The notes beneath the pieces are model-generated. The model had not been told where the DNA came from, ran no database searches, and worked only from the letters and a program-made list of their open reading frames with translations. Below, piece after piece: positions 39,147-53,493 of a stretch of 64,000 nt of DNA (position 1 is its first letter; each line of letters starts with the position of its first letter). Origin of the DNA: Azolla caroliniana. Its lineage: Eukaryota; Polypodiophyta. The stretch is from the NCBI GenBank assembly GCA_043228905.1, contig JBHGNT010000006.1, forward strand, positions 16,058,001 through 16,122,000. The letters run 5' to 3'. Both the position numbers and the translations under genes were made by a program.

Positions 39147-39420
39147 TGTTGAGAATCAAACTCGACTTGCCGTGTGTGGGAACACACTCTAGGACACTCA
39201 AGTGTGTGAACACCCCATAGTAACTAGTGTGTCATAAAAGTTAATATCCTATGACACATATTCGTTAAGTAGTTAAGGCTCGACCCCTTTCTCAAGGGGT
39301 CGTTTCAATGAGAAAACTTAGAGAGAAGGTGACTACATAAGCACCTTCTCCCTCTCTTTGTAATTGTTGGCTCATTCTTGCTGGTGTTAATATAGTTTTT
39401 TGTTTTTCTATATTTTCCTG

Positions 39421-39467
<47 letters not shown>

Positions 39468-39560
39468 ATCTTCCGCTACACAGAATCATCACCAATTCTT
39501 TACAATTATCATATATATTACACACTTCGTAGTACATATTGATACTACACACGTTTGACA
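39147..39560 (+). repeat. COP2 3' LTR
   Basis: Starts TGTTGAGAATCAAACTC right after the polypurine tract and ends ACACGTTTGACA; about 414 bp. It contains a (TC)n(AC)n microsatellite at 39425-39466. Confidence 0.75.
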
Positions 39561-41160
39561 TTATAATTTTTAGGGGCCTTTCATGTGAAAATGAAAATTT
39601 AAACTTTATATGTCACTTGATGGACAATTTTTTTTAGGTGTATGTTTTTTACAACAAAATGGCCTTTGACGGGCATGACGCCCGTCAATTTTTTGCCCTA
39701 TGTGTATGTATCACTATAATAAACAAGGGTTTTAGTGACATCTTTTTTTTTGTGTCGCGTGGTGACACTGAAGACGTGCAAGACATGCCATTATAAATTA
39801 TAATCATGTCACCATAGATTGACACATGTGTGATATTCGTCATATTCTCCATGCGTGATATTCGGAATATTCAAGAATACGAAATGGCCCCAAGAATATT
39901 ATAAAACCATTCGTTTTGCAAAATAAATATACAAAATATTAATTAGTTCATTTTTTTATTTAAATCAATTTAACTCACTAAAAAAGAATAATCATTCATT
40001 AATAGATTATAAAAATATGATTAGTATTAACTCTCCTTTATAGTGTCAAAAAAAAATGGGGGAAGTTTATGAACCTTTATTTTAATTAATTAATTTAAAA
40101 AAATACTAGTATTTTTATATTTATTATAGAAATATGATCAGTGTGAAGTCAAAATTTTAATGTCAAGATAAAAATATCCATAAATTTTGAGAGAATAAAA
40201 AGTGAGGAGTAAATGACCCTTTATTTTATTTTTTTTATTTATTAAAAATAAAACGAATACTTTTACATTTATTATAAAACTTTATTAGTGTCAAGTCCCT
40301 CTTTTAATGTCCCTTTTTATAGTCCCTCTTTTAATGACCCTTTTTATTATGAAGTCCCTTTTTTTGTATCCCAGGAAACTAAGAAAGGAGGGAGTTCTTG
40401 TACTCTTCTTCTTCTTCTTCTTTTGGGTTAAACGAATACTTGACCATACATTCGTATGCATATTCGTTTGCATTCGAATGGGAAACCCCACAAATGCGAA
40501 TATGTCAATCTATGCATGTCACATAGTGATGTCTACACAATTTATGCAACGTTTCACACTTGCACACATTGCAATGGGTCGTGCGTAGCAACGTGTTTTA
40601 AAATTCTTGTAAAAATATATATAACAAAAGGGGGATTCAAATTCCACTTTTCATAAGCGCTTGATCCCTCTTATTATAGATTTGCAACAGAGAGACATTG
40701 AGCCTACTCCCTCATTTCAAGGTATACGTAGGGTTAAGATTACACACACATACAAATACAAATACAAATACATTTACACATACATACAGAAGATTAAAGT
40801 TAGCATTACACACATATAACACATCTACATAGTTCATTACAATCACTAGCCACCACCTAGTAGTGTTTGTCACTACTTGTCATGATAAGAGTGTATGCGC
40901 TATTAGACAGTCAGAGACACAAGGAAACAATACCCAAATTATATCCACAATGCTAGAGGTTATGTATAACATGTCCTTATCGCTATAAAAAATTCAGAAA
41001 ATATCAACTCTATCATTCTTCCACCTACTCCATGTCTTAAGTTCCTCATATGTATAGTTGGGCTTGGAGAGTTCACACTTTGTTGATCCAATTGTCGTTT
41101 TCCATTACTATGTCGTGCATGCATCAATCTCTCACCAAATATTTCTACATACATACATTA

Positions 41161-41215
<55 letters not shown>

Positions 41216-43313
41216 ACAACAGCTTCTATACACAACATGTATGATAGGCTCCAATCATAGCCCCTAGGGTAAGCATGCATGTTTCAATGATATGTTGATA
41301 AATGTATCAAGAATCTTGGGTCAATATTCATAATACAAGTGGTGGGTGATGGATTTCATAGGGAAATTTAGTTTTCCACAATTTAATCATGGTGCACACT
41401 TGAGGTTTTGATTGCAATGATATTGCTCCTCTTGTGAACTCAAAAGATATATTCCAATGACATTCCCATACTATCCACACAATGGGCATAGTTAGATGTT
41501 GAATACACATCTTCTACCGCCCTTGTAACATCATCATATTCATGATCAAGGAGATATGACGTCAAAATCAATCCCATGTTGTTTAAATCATTAGGAATGA
41601 AATCATGCTCTATTCTTGAGTTAGAGCTCTCCAATATATGCTTTGGATGGTAGATCTACTTATCTTTGTCCAATATAGGATAGGGCCCACTTATCCTTGG
41701 AGTGTGAAACCAATTCCCAAGTTGAAGTCCTCCCACTAGACTCCATTTAGCTCTTCATGGTGAGACTCTATTTCATTCTATCTTCGGCCTTTATCCCATC
41801 CCAATAGCAGAGGGTTTTTGACATCCTTCAATATCACATTGATGTAGCTTTGAACTAACCTATTTGGGGGATGTGAATGCCACGCTACGTTTTGGACAAT
41901 CCGATGGTTCATCATAACCCAAAGCATCATACTTTGGATCTTTGCAGGTCCATTAGAATCTATTTATAATAATCCTCCACAATCTGCTATTAAACTAATT
42001 GTTTCTTACAGAAGAGTACAAGAGTGTACTGATTTTTAGGTTATGGCATCTACACTTCATGCACAACTTTTCATCTAGCAATAAAAATGGGTTCGTGAAT
42101 ACCTTACTTGAGCTAGATGAAGTGTCCCAGAAACTAAGAAAAAGAGGCACTTGAACCAAACAAGAATAAAAATGGGTTCATGAACACCTTACTAGAGCTA
42201 GCTGAATGTAAATGCCAAACAAGACTGGAGAAGATATCATATCAGATACCCTTGATATCATCGGTTCATTTCCACCTTTTCCTTTCCCCTTTTAAATTGT
42301 AGATTGATAAAAAGGACTCTACATTCAGGATACAGACTAACATCCAAAAATGGAAAAGTTAAATGATACAAGTACATAAAAATAAAATTCTAATCTTTTC
42401 GCATGGGAGTTTGTTACTAACATCCAAACTAAGAAAAAATAAGGACATGGGAAAATTCCTCGTTTATGATATCATCCATTTACGTAACGTGCGGTCCCAA
42501 TCAAAGGCAATTAAAACAATTGCAAGCAATAGTGACCTTGTAGCTACATGGTCAATCCCCCTTTAACCACTGACCAACTATAGACAACCAAACAGATGAC
42601 AATATTCAGAAGGATTCCATCAATTGTGTTCTATTAGACATTCAAAGAAATCCATCAAAATTTAAATGTTAAAGGTCGTGGATATTATTCTAGCAAAAGT
42701 ACAGTCTTTAATGATCTATCTAGAAAACAGGCACAGGATGATAAAAACATGAAACAGCATAAAAATGATAATATAAGTCTTGGGGCATTCAAAATTCCAT
42801 AGAAACTAAGATAAAGAGGCACTTGAACCAAATCACCAAGTTCATAACACAAATAACAAGGCAAAACTTCAGTATAGAATAAATATTATATGTAACAGCA
42901 ATTTGTAAACCGTTTGCAAATACGTTTTCTATAAATTAAGGTGGAATCATCTACTCGGCCACCAAGCACCCACTCAGATGTGCTGAGTATCCTATATAAT
43001 ATATTTTCAAATAGAAATACTGTGGGCGACATACGGCTGTGATTGAATGGAATTATATCCGATGACTAAATGTGTGGTGATCATCAATTTCCCCACCACG
43101 GTTCAGTAAGATATCATCACCCACCAATTCGGCAGGATTAAAGTTCTGTCTGCACTAATGCTGAATGATTGGCTTCTTGTATCATTCAACTGTTGCCAAT
43201 TGTTTAATGAAGTCTTTGATGTCAACAATATCTGCAAGAACCCTCCCTCTCATTTTCTTTCATGAGGAATTCGACAGCAGACAGTTAGTTAACTCACATG
43301 CAAAAAAAATATA
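39561..43313. other. AT-rich intergenic region
   Basis: No gene that I can support. Noted elements: a hairpin TTGACGGGC/GCCCGTCAA at about 39664; short repeats of AAGTCCCTCTTTTAATG (40290-40370); a (GT)n microsatellite at 41163-41214; and duplicated copies of AAAAATGGGTTC...CCTTACT.GAGCTAG at 42085 and 42168. The last part (about 42700-43313) probably holds the 3' UTR of the RING gene. Confidence 0.6.
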
Positions 43314-46123
43314 TCACTTGGAGTACGCCGGTGCCTTGCATATTGGACATATATTTTTCAACAAGAGCCACTTCCTGATACAATCTGTATGATATCCATG
43401 GCCACAATCCAATCGACCAACCTCATCCTCCTCAACAAACTCTTCCTGTAAAGTTTTTGTTTATTAAGTGAACACATCAAATGGTGTTATAACATACATA
43501 CTGCAGAACATTCACAATATATGCACCTGGCAAACAGTGCATTTGATGTCGCTTTCTTGAGACAAGGTTGCCAGTGTAGCATCCAAAGAAGAGTACTTAC
43601 TCTCACTCAAGCATGTGGATATCATGTCACTGCTTAGTCCAGTGCTTACACTACCAATCTGTTCTTCTAAAGCTAGCAACTCCTGCAAAATTTCAAAACC
43701 CAAATCATGCAACTCAAAATATCAGAAAATCCATTTCCATACAGGGCAGTACGTTAAGCTGCAAGTTATTCTGTTACCTCATAGGACATGTTATCCACAT
43801 CCAAACGCATATCGCTGTGTTGATCACGCACGTCTACCCCTCGATAAGCAAACGGAGGATCAAACATCACCAACTCCTGTACCATAATCTTCATGCTATC
43901 AGACACCCAATTACTGCCTAGAATCATCAGAGCTTGCATAGCATATGTTTTATTGAAAACATAAAGAAGTGTGAGGACATAAAAATTCAGAGTTCATTAG
44001 ATGCATCGTAAGGATGAGAAGATTGATGAACAGTTCATAAACTACAGCAACAATATGTGATGGTGTTCTGGCATTTGAGACACAACCCTTACCTCAAAAT
44101 TTATATCTTCATTTCTAGAAGCTTGCTCCAATGTGGATAAGATCTGCCCATATGAACAAAAACTCAATGAGCATAAAACAGTTTATGCAACTACCAAAAG
44201 TCAAATAAACATTTATTTGTGGACCTCTGAAAGCAACCTCCGGCGATCTCCGTAAGGCATGCGTGAATTGGGCAAAGGAAGCCCAAGTATATTTTGAATA
44301 CGAGCTCTTGGAATAGCTTCATTGTGACCATCCACAAATAGAGATGCACGACTACCTGAGTGCGGTCCAGATGATATAGTTCTTGAAAGCCGGCCTGAGG
44401 TCAAAATGCCTGGAGCTGGTAGAGGTGGAGGTAGAAAGTTCCTATTTCCATTTTCAGCATCAGATCTTTGATTACATAATAAGTTATTACCATGGTCTCT
44501 AATTTCTGACATATTTGTCATTCTTGATGCAGCAGCATTAGGAATCTGATCGGAAATTGCTACACCATTATCCAACAATGTTCTTCTTACACCTCTGGAA
44601 ACCCTATTTGATATGCCATTCATTTGATTTACATCATTAATGTTTGGGGGTCTCTCACGAACAAAATATCTTGGAGCTGCCATATCACCCCTATTATAAT
44701 GGTTAATGGCTCCACGTGTGGCTAAGTTTAACGATGTTGAGCTGCTGTTGCTACATAAACTCGGTTGACAATTGAAAATATCCGTGAGGTTAACAGATTC
44801 GGGCATTTGCTGTTCCATATATGATGTATCTCTGGTGTATAGATTGTGTGAATTTGGAGCAGCCATGGATTGGTCCAAGTTTCTTCCCAAAAGAGATCCT
44901 AGTTGAGAGTGATTTGGGTCCTCAAACCTGGGGACTGGATGGCCTTCCGATGGTTGAAGGAAACCGTCAGAACGCCCAGCTGAATTTGAACCTATATCAT
45001 TGATATTATTCGTATGCTGTATAGAAAGGTTTGCACTGCTTAAGACAGTTCTATTGTCTGAAAAATTGTCCCAAATTTGTACCATTGGATCATTTGTAAT
45101 ACTTAGGTTCATTAGAGACCCAGATCCACTTGAATGTGGTCTAAGAGACCTCCTTCCTCCCATCACATCCTGATGAGACTCACTGCTCCATCCTGTGGAT
45201 TGTGAGTTTTGTCGAGGTGAGAGACCGACAAGTTCTATCATAGATAACTTTCTTTTATGTTCATTTTTTCTTTCATCAGGCCTAGAATTTTCAGACTGAT
45301 TTATCAAGCTGCAACCAAAGTTTATTGGATGTACTGATCTACGTTCCTTTTCCACTTGAGATGGCAGAATTGAAACCCCCTGATTGGAAAAAGTCAAAGA
45401 ACTTCCACTCATACCATCAGCACAGTCTGTTCCAAATCCATCAGTGCAGTTTCTTAGAAATCTATGGGGTTCCCTATAATGATCACTCGATACACAAGCT
45501 TTCCCTCGACCACTCTCAGGAGATTTCTCCGGTAAAGTTGACAAGTTATTTATCTGTTCCCTACCATCCAATTGAGGAGAAGCCCCAATAATGCAGCCAA
45601 TACCTGTACACGTTACAGCAGGAGGCATTAATACTCTCGAATTACGGTAACTTGGAACTGAGCTTGACGAGCTGCTACAACCTGCACTGTTGCTAGTTTG
45701 AGGCAAATCAAACCCATTTTGCATACCCAATCCCACAACTGACCTCTTTACTTGATCCCCTGTATTATCAACATCGTGATGTCTAACCAACCCTACACAA
45801 GGGCTCGGTACAGAATCCCTCTTATTAATTGTACTCATGTTGTTGAGCCCAGATCTATGTTCACCATCAAACATATTACTCCAGAGGCATTGCTGCTTTG
45901 CTTGATAAGAAGCAGAGACAGAATGTTCTTGAAGAAAATGGTGAGAATGAGTACCATAGCTATCAGTTCCAATATGAGGGAGATTCATTCCATCCAATCT
46001 GGTTCGCTTCAGGGGATCATTAGCGGAAGCAGAATTAACATCACTGAACAAGCTATTGTTTGTACCGTTCCCTGAGCCTAAACTAAAGCTTCGCCTGCTC
46101 TCATTATTATCATCCCTTTCCAT
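43314..46123 (-). CDS. RING-H2 E3 ubiquitin ligase (MBR/HIP1/RHG1A-like), 778 aa
   Basis: Exons (minus, by eye): 46123-44225, 44143-44093, 43876-43778, 43682-43527, 43445-43314. Every junction is GT-AG and in phase; total 2,337 nt. Residues 1-633 come from one exon and are disordered, Ser/Asn-rich, with KRKLSMIELVGLSPRQ in the middle and an RSL/RRLLSE end. The last 45 residues form a C3H2C3 RING: CTVC, then CGHGYHTDC, then CPIC, with RKWLLLKNI containing the Trp expected to contact an E2. The family transfers ubiquitin from an E2 to substrates. Some Arabidopsis members (MBR1/2) target MED25, but the target here is not known. The start ATG at 46123 opens the coding exon; an upstream coding exon cannot be excluded. 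It is the only intact host-type gene in the window. Confidence 0.85.
43398..43538 (-). other. RING-H2 zinc-finger coding segment
   Basis: Split by an intron between CTVCQ (end of exon 43682-43527) and EEFVEEDEVGRLDCGHGYHTDC (exon 43445-43314). Spacing is CX2C-X14-CXHX2HX2C-X10-CX2C, all eight zinc ligands present. Confidence 0.85.
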
Positions 46124-49100
46124 TCTTGTTCTGGTAGAGATTTTCTTGTTCTTCAGATAACAGCTCAAGAAAACCTGAGGAAAAACAAAATGCCATCTCA
46201 TGCTTTTGAAAGGTAGCAGAATGTTAAAAATACATAACGATTGATCCTTACAAAATTATCAAGTTTACTATTTACAAATTACAAATATTGGTGTTGCTAT
46301 ATATTATAAATATCTCCATGCAAAAAATAAGAGACGATCACAATAAGAAAGAATAGACAAACAGAAATTAGGAGACCTCATAAATTTATGTACTATCTAT
46401 ATGTGGAACAAACTTATTTCCTTCTCAAGGAAACTAAAACTGTAGACGGTGTTGCACATAAACTATATTCAATCAAACAGCATTAGTAAACAGCATTAGT
46501 TTTCTTCTGATGTCAGTGTTATACATAGAAAATGTAATCATTCGATGGTTTTCTTCTCAGGGCAATTACAACTGCGCCCGGTGCTACAAATCCATAAGTT
46601 CTTTTTCCTTCAAAAACAAGCAATGTTAGTACTCAATTTGATCATCTCACTCAAGTGACAGCCCTGTCTCTCCAAGCAACTTTCCGTCTCAATATGATAA
46701 ACTCTCTCAAGCATCAGAATTCTCTCTCCTTTTTAAAAAAGTAACTTTCCTTCTCAATTTGCATCTCTCCCGAGTGTGAATCATACCCCTACCTACAGAA
46801 AAAAACCTTTCCTTCTCAATTTGATCATCTCTCCAATGTGTTAACCAAATACATGCCACTCCCACCTACCTACAAGACAAAGTACTTCATCACTGAGAAT
46901 TGAACTCTCACAAAAGAAGCAGAAAGATGACAAGCTTATGAAATACAGAAGCATAGGGTTGCACTCTACATACAGAACAACTTTTTTCCTTCACAATTTG
47001 ATCATCTCTCCCCTGTTAACCAAATACATGCCATGATACTAGGGAACACCCCACCTACCTACAAGCCAAAGTACTTCATCACTGAGGATAGACATCTCAA
47101 AAAAAAGCAGAAAGATGGCAAGCTTATGAAATACAGAAGCACAGGGTTGCACTCTACATACAGAAAAACTCATTTCCTTCACAATTTGATTATCTCTCCC
47201 CTGTTAAGCAAATACATGCCATGATACTCGGGAGCACTCCCACCTACCTACAAGACGAAGTACTTCATCAGTGAGGATAGAACTCTCATACAAGAGGCAG
47301 AAAGAATGCAAGCTTATGAAATACAGAAGCAAGGGTTTTGCAACCCATGGAACCAAGGCTAATACGAGTTGGAAGTTGGAATTGTAAAGGTTTCCCATGG
47401 AAGAACGGTGCAGGAGTTATTTAATGAGATAATTCCAGAAGCTACATTCTTATTCTTCAAGAAACACAAGATCTGCATAGCATCTTCCATACCTACCTAC
47501 GAGACAAAGTACTTCATCACTGAGGATAGAACTCTCACACAAGAAGTAGAATGAATGCAAGCTTATGAAATACAGAATCACAGGGTTATGCAACCCATGG
47601 AACCAAGTCCATACGAGTTAGGAGTTAGAATTGTAAAGGTTTCCCATGGAAAAAGGATGGAAGGCCTTACTGAGATAATCCCAAAAAGTAACATTCTTAT
47701 TCTTCAATAAACATGAGACCAATGATGTGCATCATCTTCCATACATCGAGGGTTGTGGAACCCACTCTATTTGGATGATAACATGAGAATGAGAAATCAA
47801 AGAGAGATGGCAATTACATCGAGGATTATGTCAAACATCATGCCCTAGATCTGATATAAAATTTTGATCCAGTGCATACCTCAAAATTGGATCACATGGC
47901 ATACATGCAATGACGAAGTTGTCAATGCATATTCCTAACTGAGACAGCAAAAGCTGGGGATAGATCTTCAAATTCAGATCATAAGCTTCTACATGTAGGA
48001 CCAAAGTCATGGTAAAATGCAATTTCAAATCTGAGAGTCAAGAGCCAGTAGTGTACTATGACGGAGAGAAAATGTAAGCAGTTCAAAGTTTCCAGTACAT
48101 CAGAGTGAACATACCTAGTCAACACAATTGGAACAGGTGTTTAACTAAGAGAGCGGAAGAGGATACAGGTTAATTTGAGCTAACATACCTCGTCAGCACA
48201 ATTGGAACAGGTGTGTAACTAAGAGAACGGAAGAGGAACTTAAGAGCATGTGCCATTTGAGTAAATCCTAAATATGGGAGAACAGAAATTGTATTTGATA
48301 CATATATGATGCAAACTCTGTTTTATGGAACTGAAGTTTGTGCAGCAATATTTCAACACAAAATAGAAATTGTGCCATCCTTTAAGGGATTAAGATCATA
48401 ATAGATACTGAAACCAGGCCAGTAAAGTCTATGCCTTTCAATACAGATACATTTCAAAAGTAAGGACAAACCACCATAATCATATTGCCGAGGCTAGCCA
48501 GGAAAGTGGATCCTACAAAAGAAAAACCACATAAGAAAACTTTGCTCATCCAGCTAAGTTCAAGACACTCAAACAATGGTTTGCAAGAAGGCAGGTTGAA
48601 CATTGGATGTGCACATAGAGGGAAAGCAAGGGACAGGGAGCATACTTCATGTTTACTCAGACAAGGTGGCATCCGTTCAAAATAGAAAGCAGCCCAACAT
48701 AGAACTAAGTGAGCACTATTGCCACTCATTCTCGCATCTCATCCTTGTCCAGACTCCAGACTCCTCACTTATCTCAAACCTCTCTCTCATTGAACCCTAC
48801 GCCTTTTTTCAATTGGTGGTATACACTGTACACGTTAATAATAATTTTGTATTGAATTAGGTAGTAAGTTCATGACTTTTGTGACCTATACTTTCGAATA
48901 TCATATAGAAGACTATCATCTATACTTTTTGCTAAAACACGACACATACTTTATCCTTTCAAATATTAGCAACTTCGGGTCCATTTGCATAGGGACTTTA
49001 TCCAAATATGCATGTATTTTAGCTGCACATCAATGAGGAATCACAACTTGGCAAAATGCATGGATTTATCTCACTTGCAAAAAATGTAGATTGTTTAAGT

Positions 49101-51891
49101 AATTTATGTGGTCATCAATTGGAAAATGCAACTACATTGCTTTCTTCATGCATAATCAAGGACGCCACTCATAACGATAGATGGCACAAATATATATGCC
49201 CAAATTTATGTCTCATTTCTCTCATCAAGTGGGATGATGGATTTTATTCATAACAGACTACAAATTAAAACATTGTTGTCAGATGCCAGAAACAATCCCT
49301 TAATGACACAATTAAATGTCTGATAACAGGCAATGTAGTTTTTCTTACAATTGTTTGTCCAACAGCATTATACAGCATCCGATGTAATTGTTTACTGAAC
49401 ACAAATATCTTGATACTTACTAAAGTTCTTTACTTTGACATCAAGAGTCAACTCAAACAAATAGAAAATCATATTTGTTTGATACACTTGGCCTTCAAGG
49501 AGAAAAGCTATCATGTAATCGAACTTATCACTTGTACTAGTTAATAGAATGTTTGCTGAAAACGCTGAAATGTCTCTGCTGTAGGGGGAAACCAGTTCAT
49601 TATTGGCCTTAATAACATGTTTGGATGACTTGTTATTTGTTCCAATCAGTGCCAAGGAATTTTCGGCATGTCCCTGTCCAGTCTCATGGTGACACCAGTC
49701 AATAGGAATATTTCAATTGCTGGTTTTCTGGCTCACTCAAGGAAAAACTCTTCATTGGAGTATCAAAGATAAAATTACAATCAAAACAAAGACAAAACTA
49801 GATCCGGTGCCTCAAAATGATAAGCATGCCCGAATCAATCTAATGGTGAAAACCAGCCCATTACACATCTGATTGCTGATTTCTGCCCAACTCCAGGTAT
49901 GTTACTTGACACTATTTGAAGACAAAACTAAACAAATTAGCAAAATCGAAGGTCGGATCAGCAATGAAGCTGCATTTCTTCATAAAGGAATAATGCTGTA
50001 TTCTCGATGAACACGCATCTCACACTATACGCTATTGTTATTTCTTGTAGGAGATTAGTCATCCCTGGTATTAATCTGATTGTGTGTGTTTTGAGTTTCA
50101 GCATATGAATCCGTGATTTTCACATGTGAATGAGGTTCAATAGCTTTGTATAACATAAGCATCTGAATGGACCACTGTCAGAAGTGGTAATGTTTGTCCA
50201 AGTAAATATGCACGTTTGACCCAGAATCTCAGCCCAATCATCTGCCTTCATTTCATGAAAATTTTCTCATTTGAACAGTATTCAACTCAACTTGCAATTT
50301 CACAGACCAAGATTCTAATGCAAGAGATGTCAGTTAGGATACTCCTGCAGGTTCATGCTTAAAAACTTTTGTTGTGCTGGATAAAATACTTTAGTAATAT
50401 TTTAATTTTACTTGGAAAAATAGAGAAATACTTACCAGAGCACTAAGCTTTGGGGCTAATCAGTGCATGGCGATATATTCTTCTGGAGTCTTAATCTCTT
50501 TTCAAGTATAGTTTCAATTGTCACTGATTGTATAAAAGTTATGTTACAGTTAAAGATGTTAATCACCACCCTCAAAGTTGTTTCAACACATATCGAAGAG
50601 CCCATATACATCAAGGATGTGCTAGAGGGTGAACAACATTATGAAGACAAAGCTTGGTAGCATTAATGAAACAGAAGCAGGGTCTGTGGACATGGTATGC
50701 AAATTTTGGGTTGTCCCTGACTTTCATATTGTTTCACCAACAGATTTGCAGTTAATTTTGAGAAGATTTAGAGGAAATTGGTTTGGTGTATAATATCGTG
50801 TGCATTGATGCTGCAAAGGAGGGAAAATGGTGAATTTGTTTCTTCTTAGGGATATCTTCTATGGGGACACAGGAAATGAGATGATTTGACCATGAAGCTC
50901 AATCATCTCATCTCTCAAAGCTAAATTATATTACAAAGATCTCATACATACATAAAAAGACAGTAAATAAAAAGATTGGGTGATGCTAAGCAGACTTTTC
51001 GAGATCCTTCTACTAGCTAAGAATAAAGCTGCCCTAAGGGCTACATGCACCACAAGGCTGTTTTGAACAACTGCAAATAGAATTGTGTCACTTCATGTAT
51101 CCCGATTGGGATAAACCTTACATTCTCCATCTAATTCTCGAATCACTCCTTGTTGCCTTAAATGACCACTTCCTGTGATAGGATCATCTGATAAAGGGTC
51201 ATTGGTAATCCTAGAGCATCACAACCACTTCAAGCAAATTATTGTCATGAACCATTGTTTCCTAAAGAAGGATTAATGTATGCTGTGCCTTATCATGCAT
51301 ACATATATGATCAATCACATGTGATAGATAGGATTGTTAAGCTTCTACCAGTATGTTAAAAGAAGTTCACATCACGCTTCATGAACTAATGTTTTCTATT
51401 ATTAGGAGCAAATGAAGGATAAAACGTATGCTGCTACATTCATTTCAGTACATGCAGAATTTTCTTGGAACTAGCCAGATTATTTTAGAAAAGAATGTGA
51501 ATGATGACTGACGTGAACAATATTTCTCCGATCTCCTTTGAATGCAAATAATAAAAAAAGTATCCAGAGCAAGGAATATTTTGGGGTTATTACCCAGTGA
51601 GAAGATTCACTATTTTGAGAAAATAGAGCGTATGAGGTTTACAAAATAATGGTTAAAACATTACTCCGCACTCTTCTAAGAGGGTATGGTCATACAAAGA
51701 CGACGGAAAATGAGGTAGATGGTTGACAGAAGGAACGTAAAATGGATAACTCGTCAGACTATGTAAATTCAATGAACAAAGAGGAAACGTAGCAAGTAAT
51801 ATCTCAAGGATCGTTAAACATAGACCCATCCCAAGAAACGGACAAGCGATAATAAACATGAACCGCAAGAAGAGAGAGAGGCAGAGACTTA
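46124..51891 (-). other. 5' UTR part and long first intron of the RING gene
   Basis: An acceptor TTTGTTTTTCCTCAG ends at 46175 and 51 bases of leader precede the ATG. The matching donor ACGAG|GTAAGTC lies at 51892/51891. The intervening 5.7 kb has no supported ORF and may contain further non-coding exons. It includes a roughly 190-bp repeat array (46590-47750). Confidence 0.6.
46590..47750. repeat. Tandem repeats of about 190 bp in intron 1
   Basis: The phrase ACAAAGTACTTCATCACTGAG or close variants recur at about 46880, 47070, 47257 and 47507, each followed by AGCTTATGAAATACAGAA and preceded by CCACCTACCTAC. Spacing is about 188 bp, then 250 bp. Units are diverged. Confidence 0.75.
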
Positions 51892-52031
51892 CCTCGTACC
51901 ACAGAAAATGATGGGCAGGAGGGTTCTTGATCTTCTTTTCGTGGGACCGGGATTTGCTTTGCTTGCGACCGAGATTTGCTTGGCCAGCTTCACGATGAGA
52001 GCTCTCAAACCTAAATCGTTATGACCATCTG

Positions 52032-52099
<68 letters not shown>

Positions 52100-52298
52100 C
52101 AGAGAGAGAGAGAGAGAGAGGATGAATGGAAGGAAGGAAGGAAGGAAGGATAAAGGAAAGGCTGGGGTTGCGGAGAGGAAAAAAGAAGGTGAACGAACAG
52201 CTTCGTGTGGTGGGTGCAGATCAGATCAGAGAAGGGAAGGGAAGGAAGGATAAAGACCGAAAAAGGAAGCGTTAGGGTTCGATCAGACACGGAGACGC

Positions 52299-52337
<39 letters not shown>

Positions 52338-52360
52338 GGGGGAGGAAGGAGAATGAATGA

Positions 52361-52415
<55 letters not shown>

Positions 52416-52575
52416 TTTTTTTCTGTGTCTCTCTTGGTATCGATCGTGTCTTTGGAGGAGACGATGGGATGGGATGGGATGGGATGCGTGCGTGAAGAAG
52501 AAGAAGAAGAAGAAGAAGAAGAAGAAGAAGGCTTTCGACGAGGAGGGACTGAGTGTATGTTGTATGTAAAACACT
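51892..52575 (-). promoter_or_regulatory. 5' leader/promoter of the RING gene with microsatellites
   Basis: Upstream of the GTAAGT donor at 51891. On the plus strand it holds (GT)n at 52037-52062, (GA)n at 52062-52128 and 52306-52333, GGAAGGAA repeats at 52128-52150, (GT)n at 52363-52414 and (GAA)n at 52494-52530. On the gene strand these are CT/AC/TTC tracts typical of plant leaders and of GAGA-binding sites. The transcription start was not located. Confidence 0.5.
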
Positions 52576-53493
52576 TTTTTCGATCACATTTACACACTCC
52601 ATGGACATTGGAAACAGAGGAGGGGACACCCCTAAAAAACGTCCCTTTACATACACATCCTCGCTTGTAGCATGTGTGTTGCCAAGAGAGAGAGAGAGAG
52701 AGCCAGAGATCTTGGCCAAAGATACACACCCTCAATCAAGTAAAAATGCCCAAGAAAACCCACCCACTTGGGACATGGTAGAGAGGAGAGGGATGGGTCT
52801 AAGCAAGAGGAGTTGAATGGAGGAATGAAACATATAATTATGATCATCATATATTCTTGAATGTCATACACACTCACTCACTCACTCAAGCAAGCAAACA
52901 AACAAACAAAGAAAAAGAGACAAAGATTATGTTTTAACTTCGTCAACACATGATAGGATCTAGTGAACCCAATAGCATTACCTATAGAAGCCAAAAAGAG
53001 TGTTCCGAGATAGTCACATTTGTTGGCACAAAACATGCTACCTTACCTATATGTGTCTAATGTCTTTTCTTAGGGCTACTCCTATGCTTATCGGAGAGTA
53101 TATGTAGGTGGTGCCTAAAAGGTGGGCGATGGTGTATCCAACTTAGAGAAGTTATGCAAGGTTGTATGGTGAGATGCATTTTGCAACGATCATGGATGCT
53201 TCACATCAGAATGTGAGGTGTGCATCATCCTCATATATTAACCCAAAATGTGAAGATTGTTTGCTCTAGTTGGTTCCTCATCCTTACCATGCATGCGTCA
53301 TTCCCAATTTCAAGATTAGGACTAGTCCTATGCATGTAGAGGAGGTTTTGTTACCAGTTCTTCTAATGATGAGCAATATAATAAGGGATCAAGGAATATA
53401 ATGGATTAATGGAGCTTGACCACACCAATCACCTTTAAGTGAAAAACATGAAACATACACAAAGTAGCATCGTTGTGCAATATCATCAAAATA
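52576..53493. other. Intergenic region
   Basis: No gene that I can support. Short (GA)n at 52686-52702 and a CACTCACTCACTCAAGCAAGCAAACAAA-type simple repeat around 52870-52910. Confidence 0.5.

Noticed and set aside
41050-41267. ORFs with a (VC)n run
   Set aside because: A (GT)n microsatellite in intergenic DNA; no other support.
48454-48860. Small ORFs in the RING gene intron (91 aa minus, 85 aa plus)
   Set aside because: No motif, no splice context in frame and overlapping each other on opposite strands.
52353-52735. ORFs on both strands with Val-Cys, Thr-His or Glu/Lys runs
   Set aside because: They are translations of (GT)n, (GA)n and (GAA)n microsatellites in the RING gene leader.
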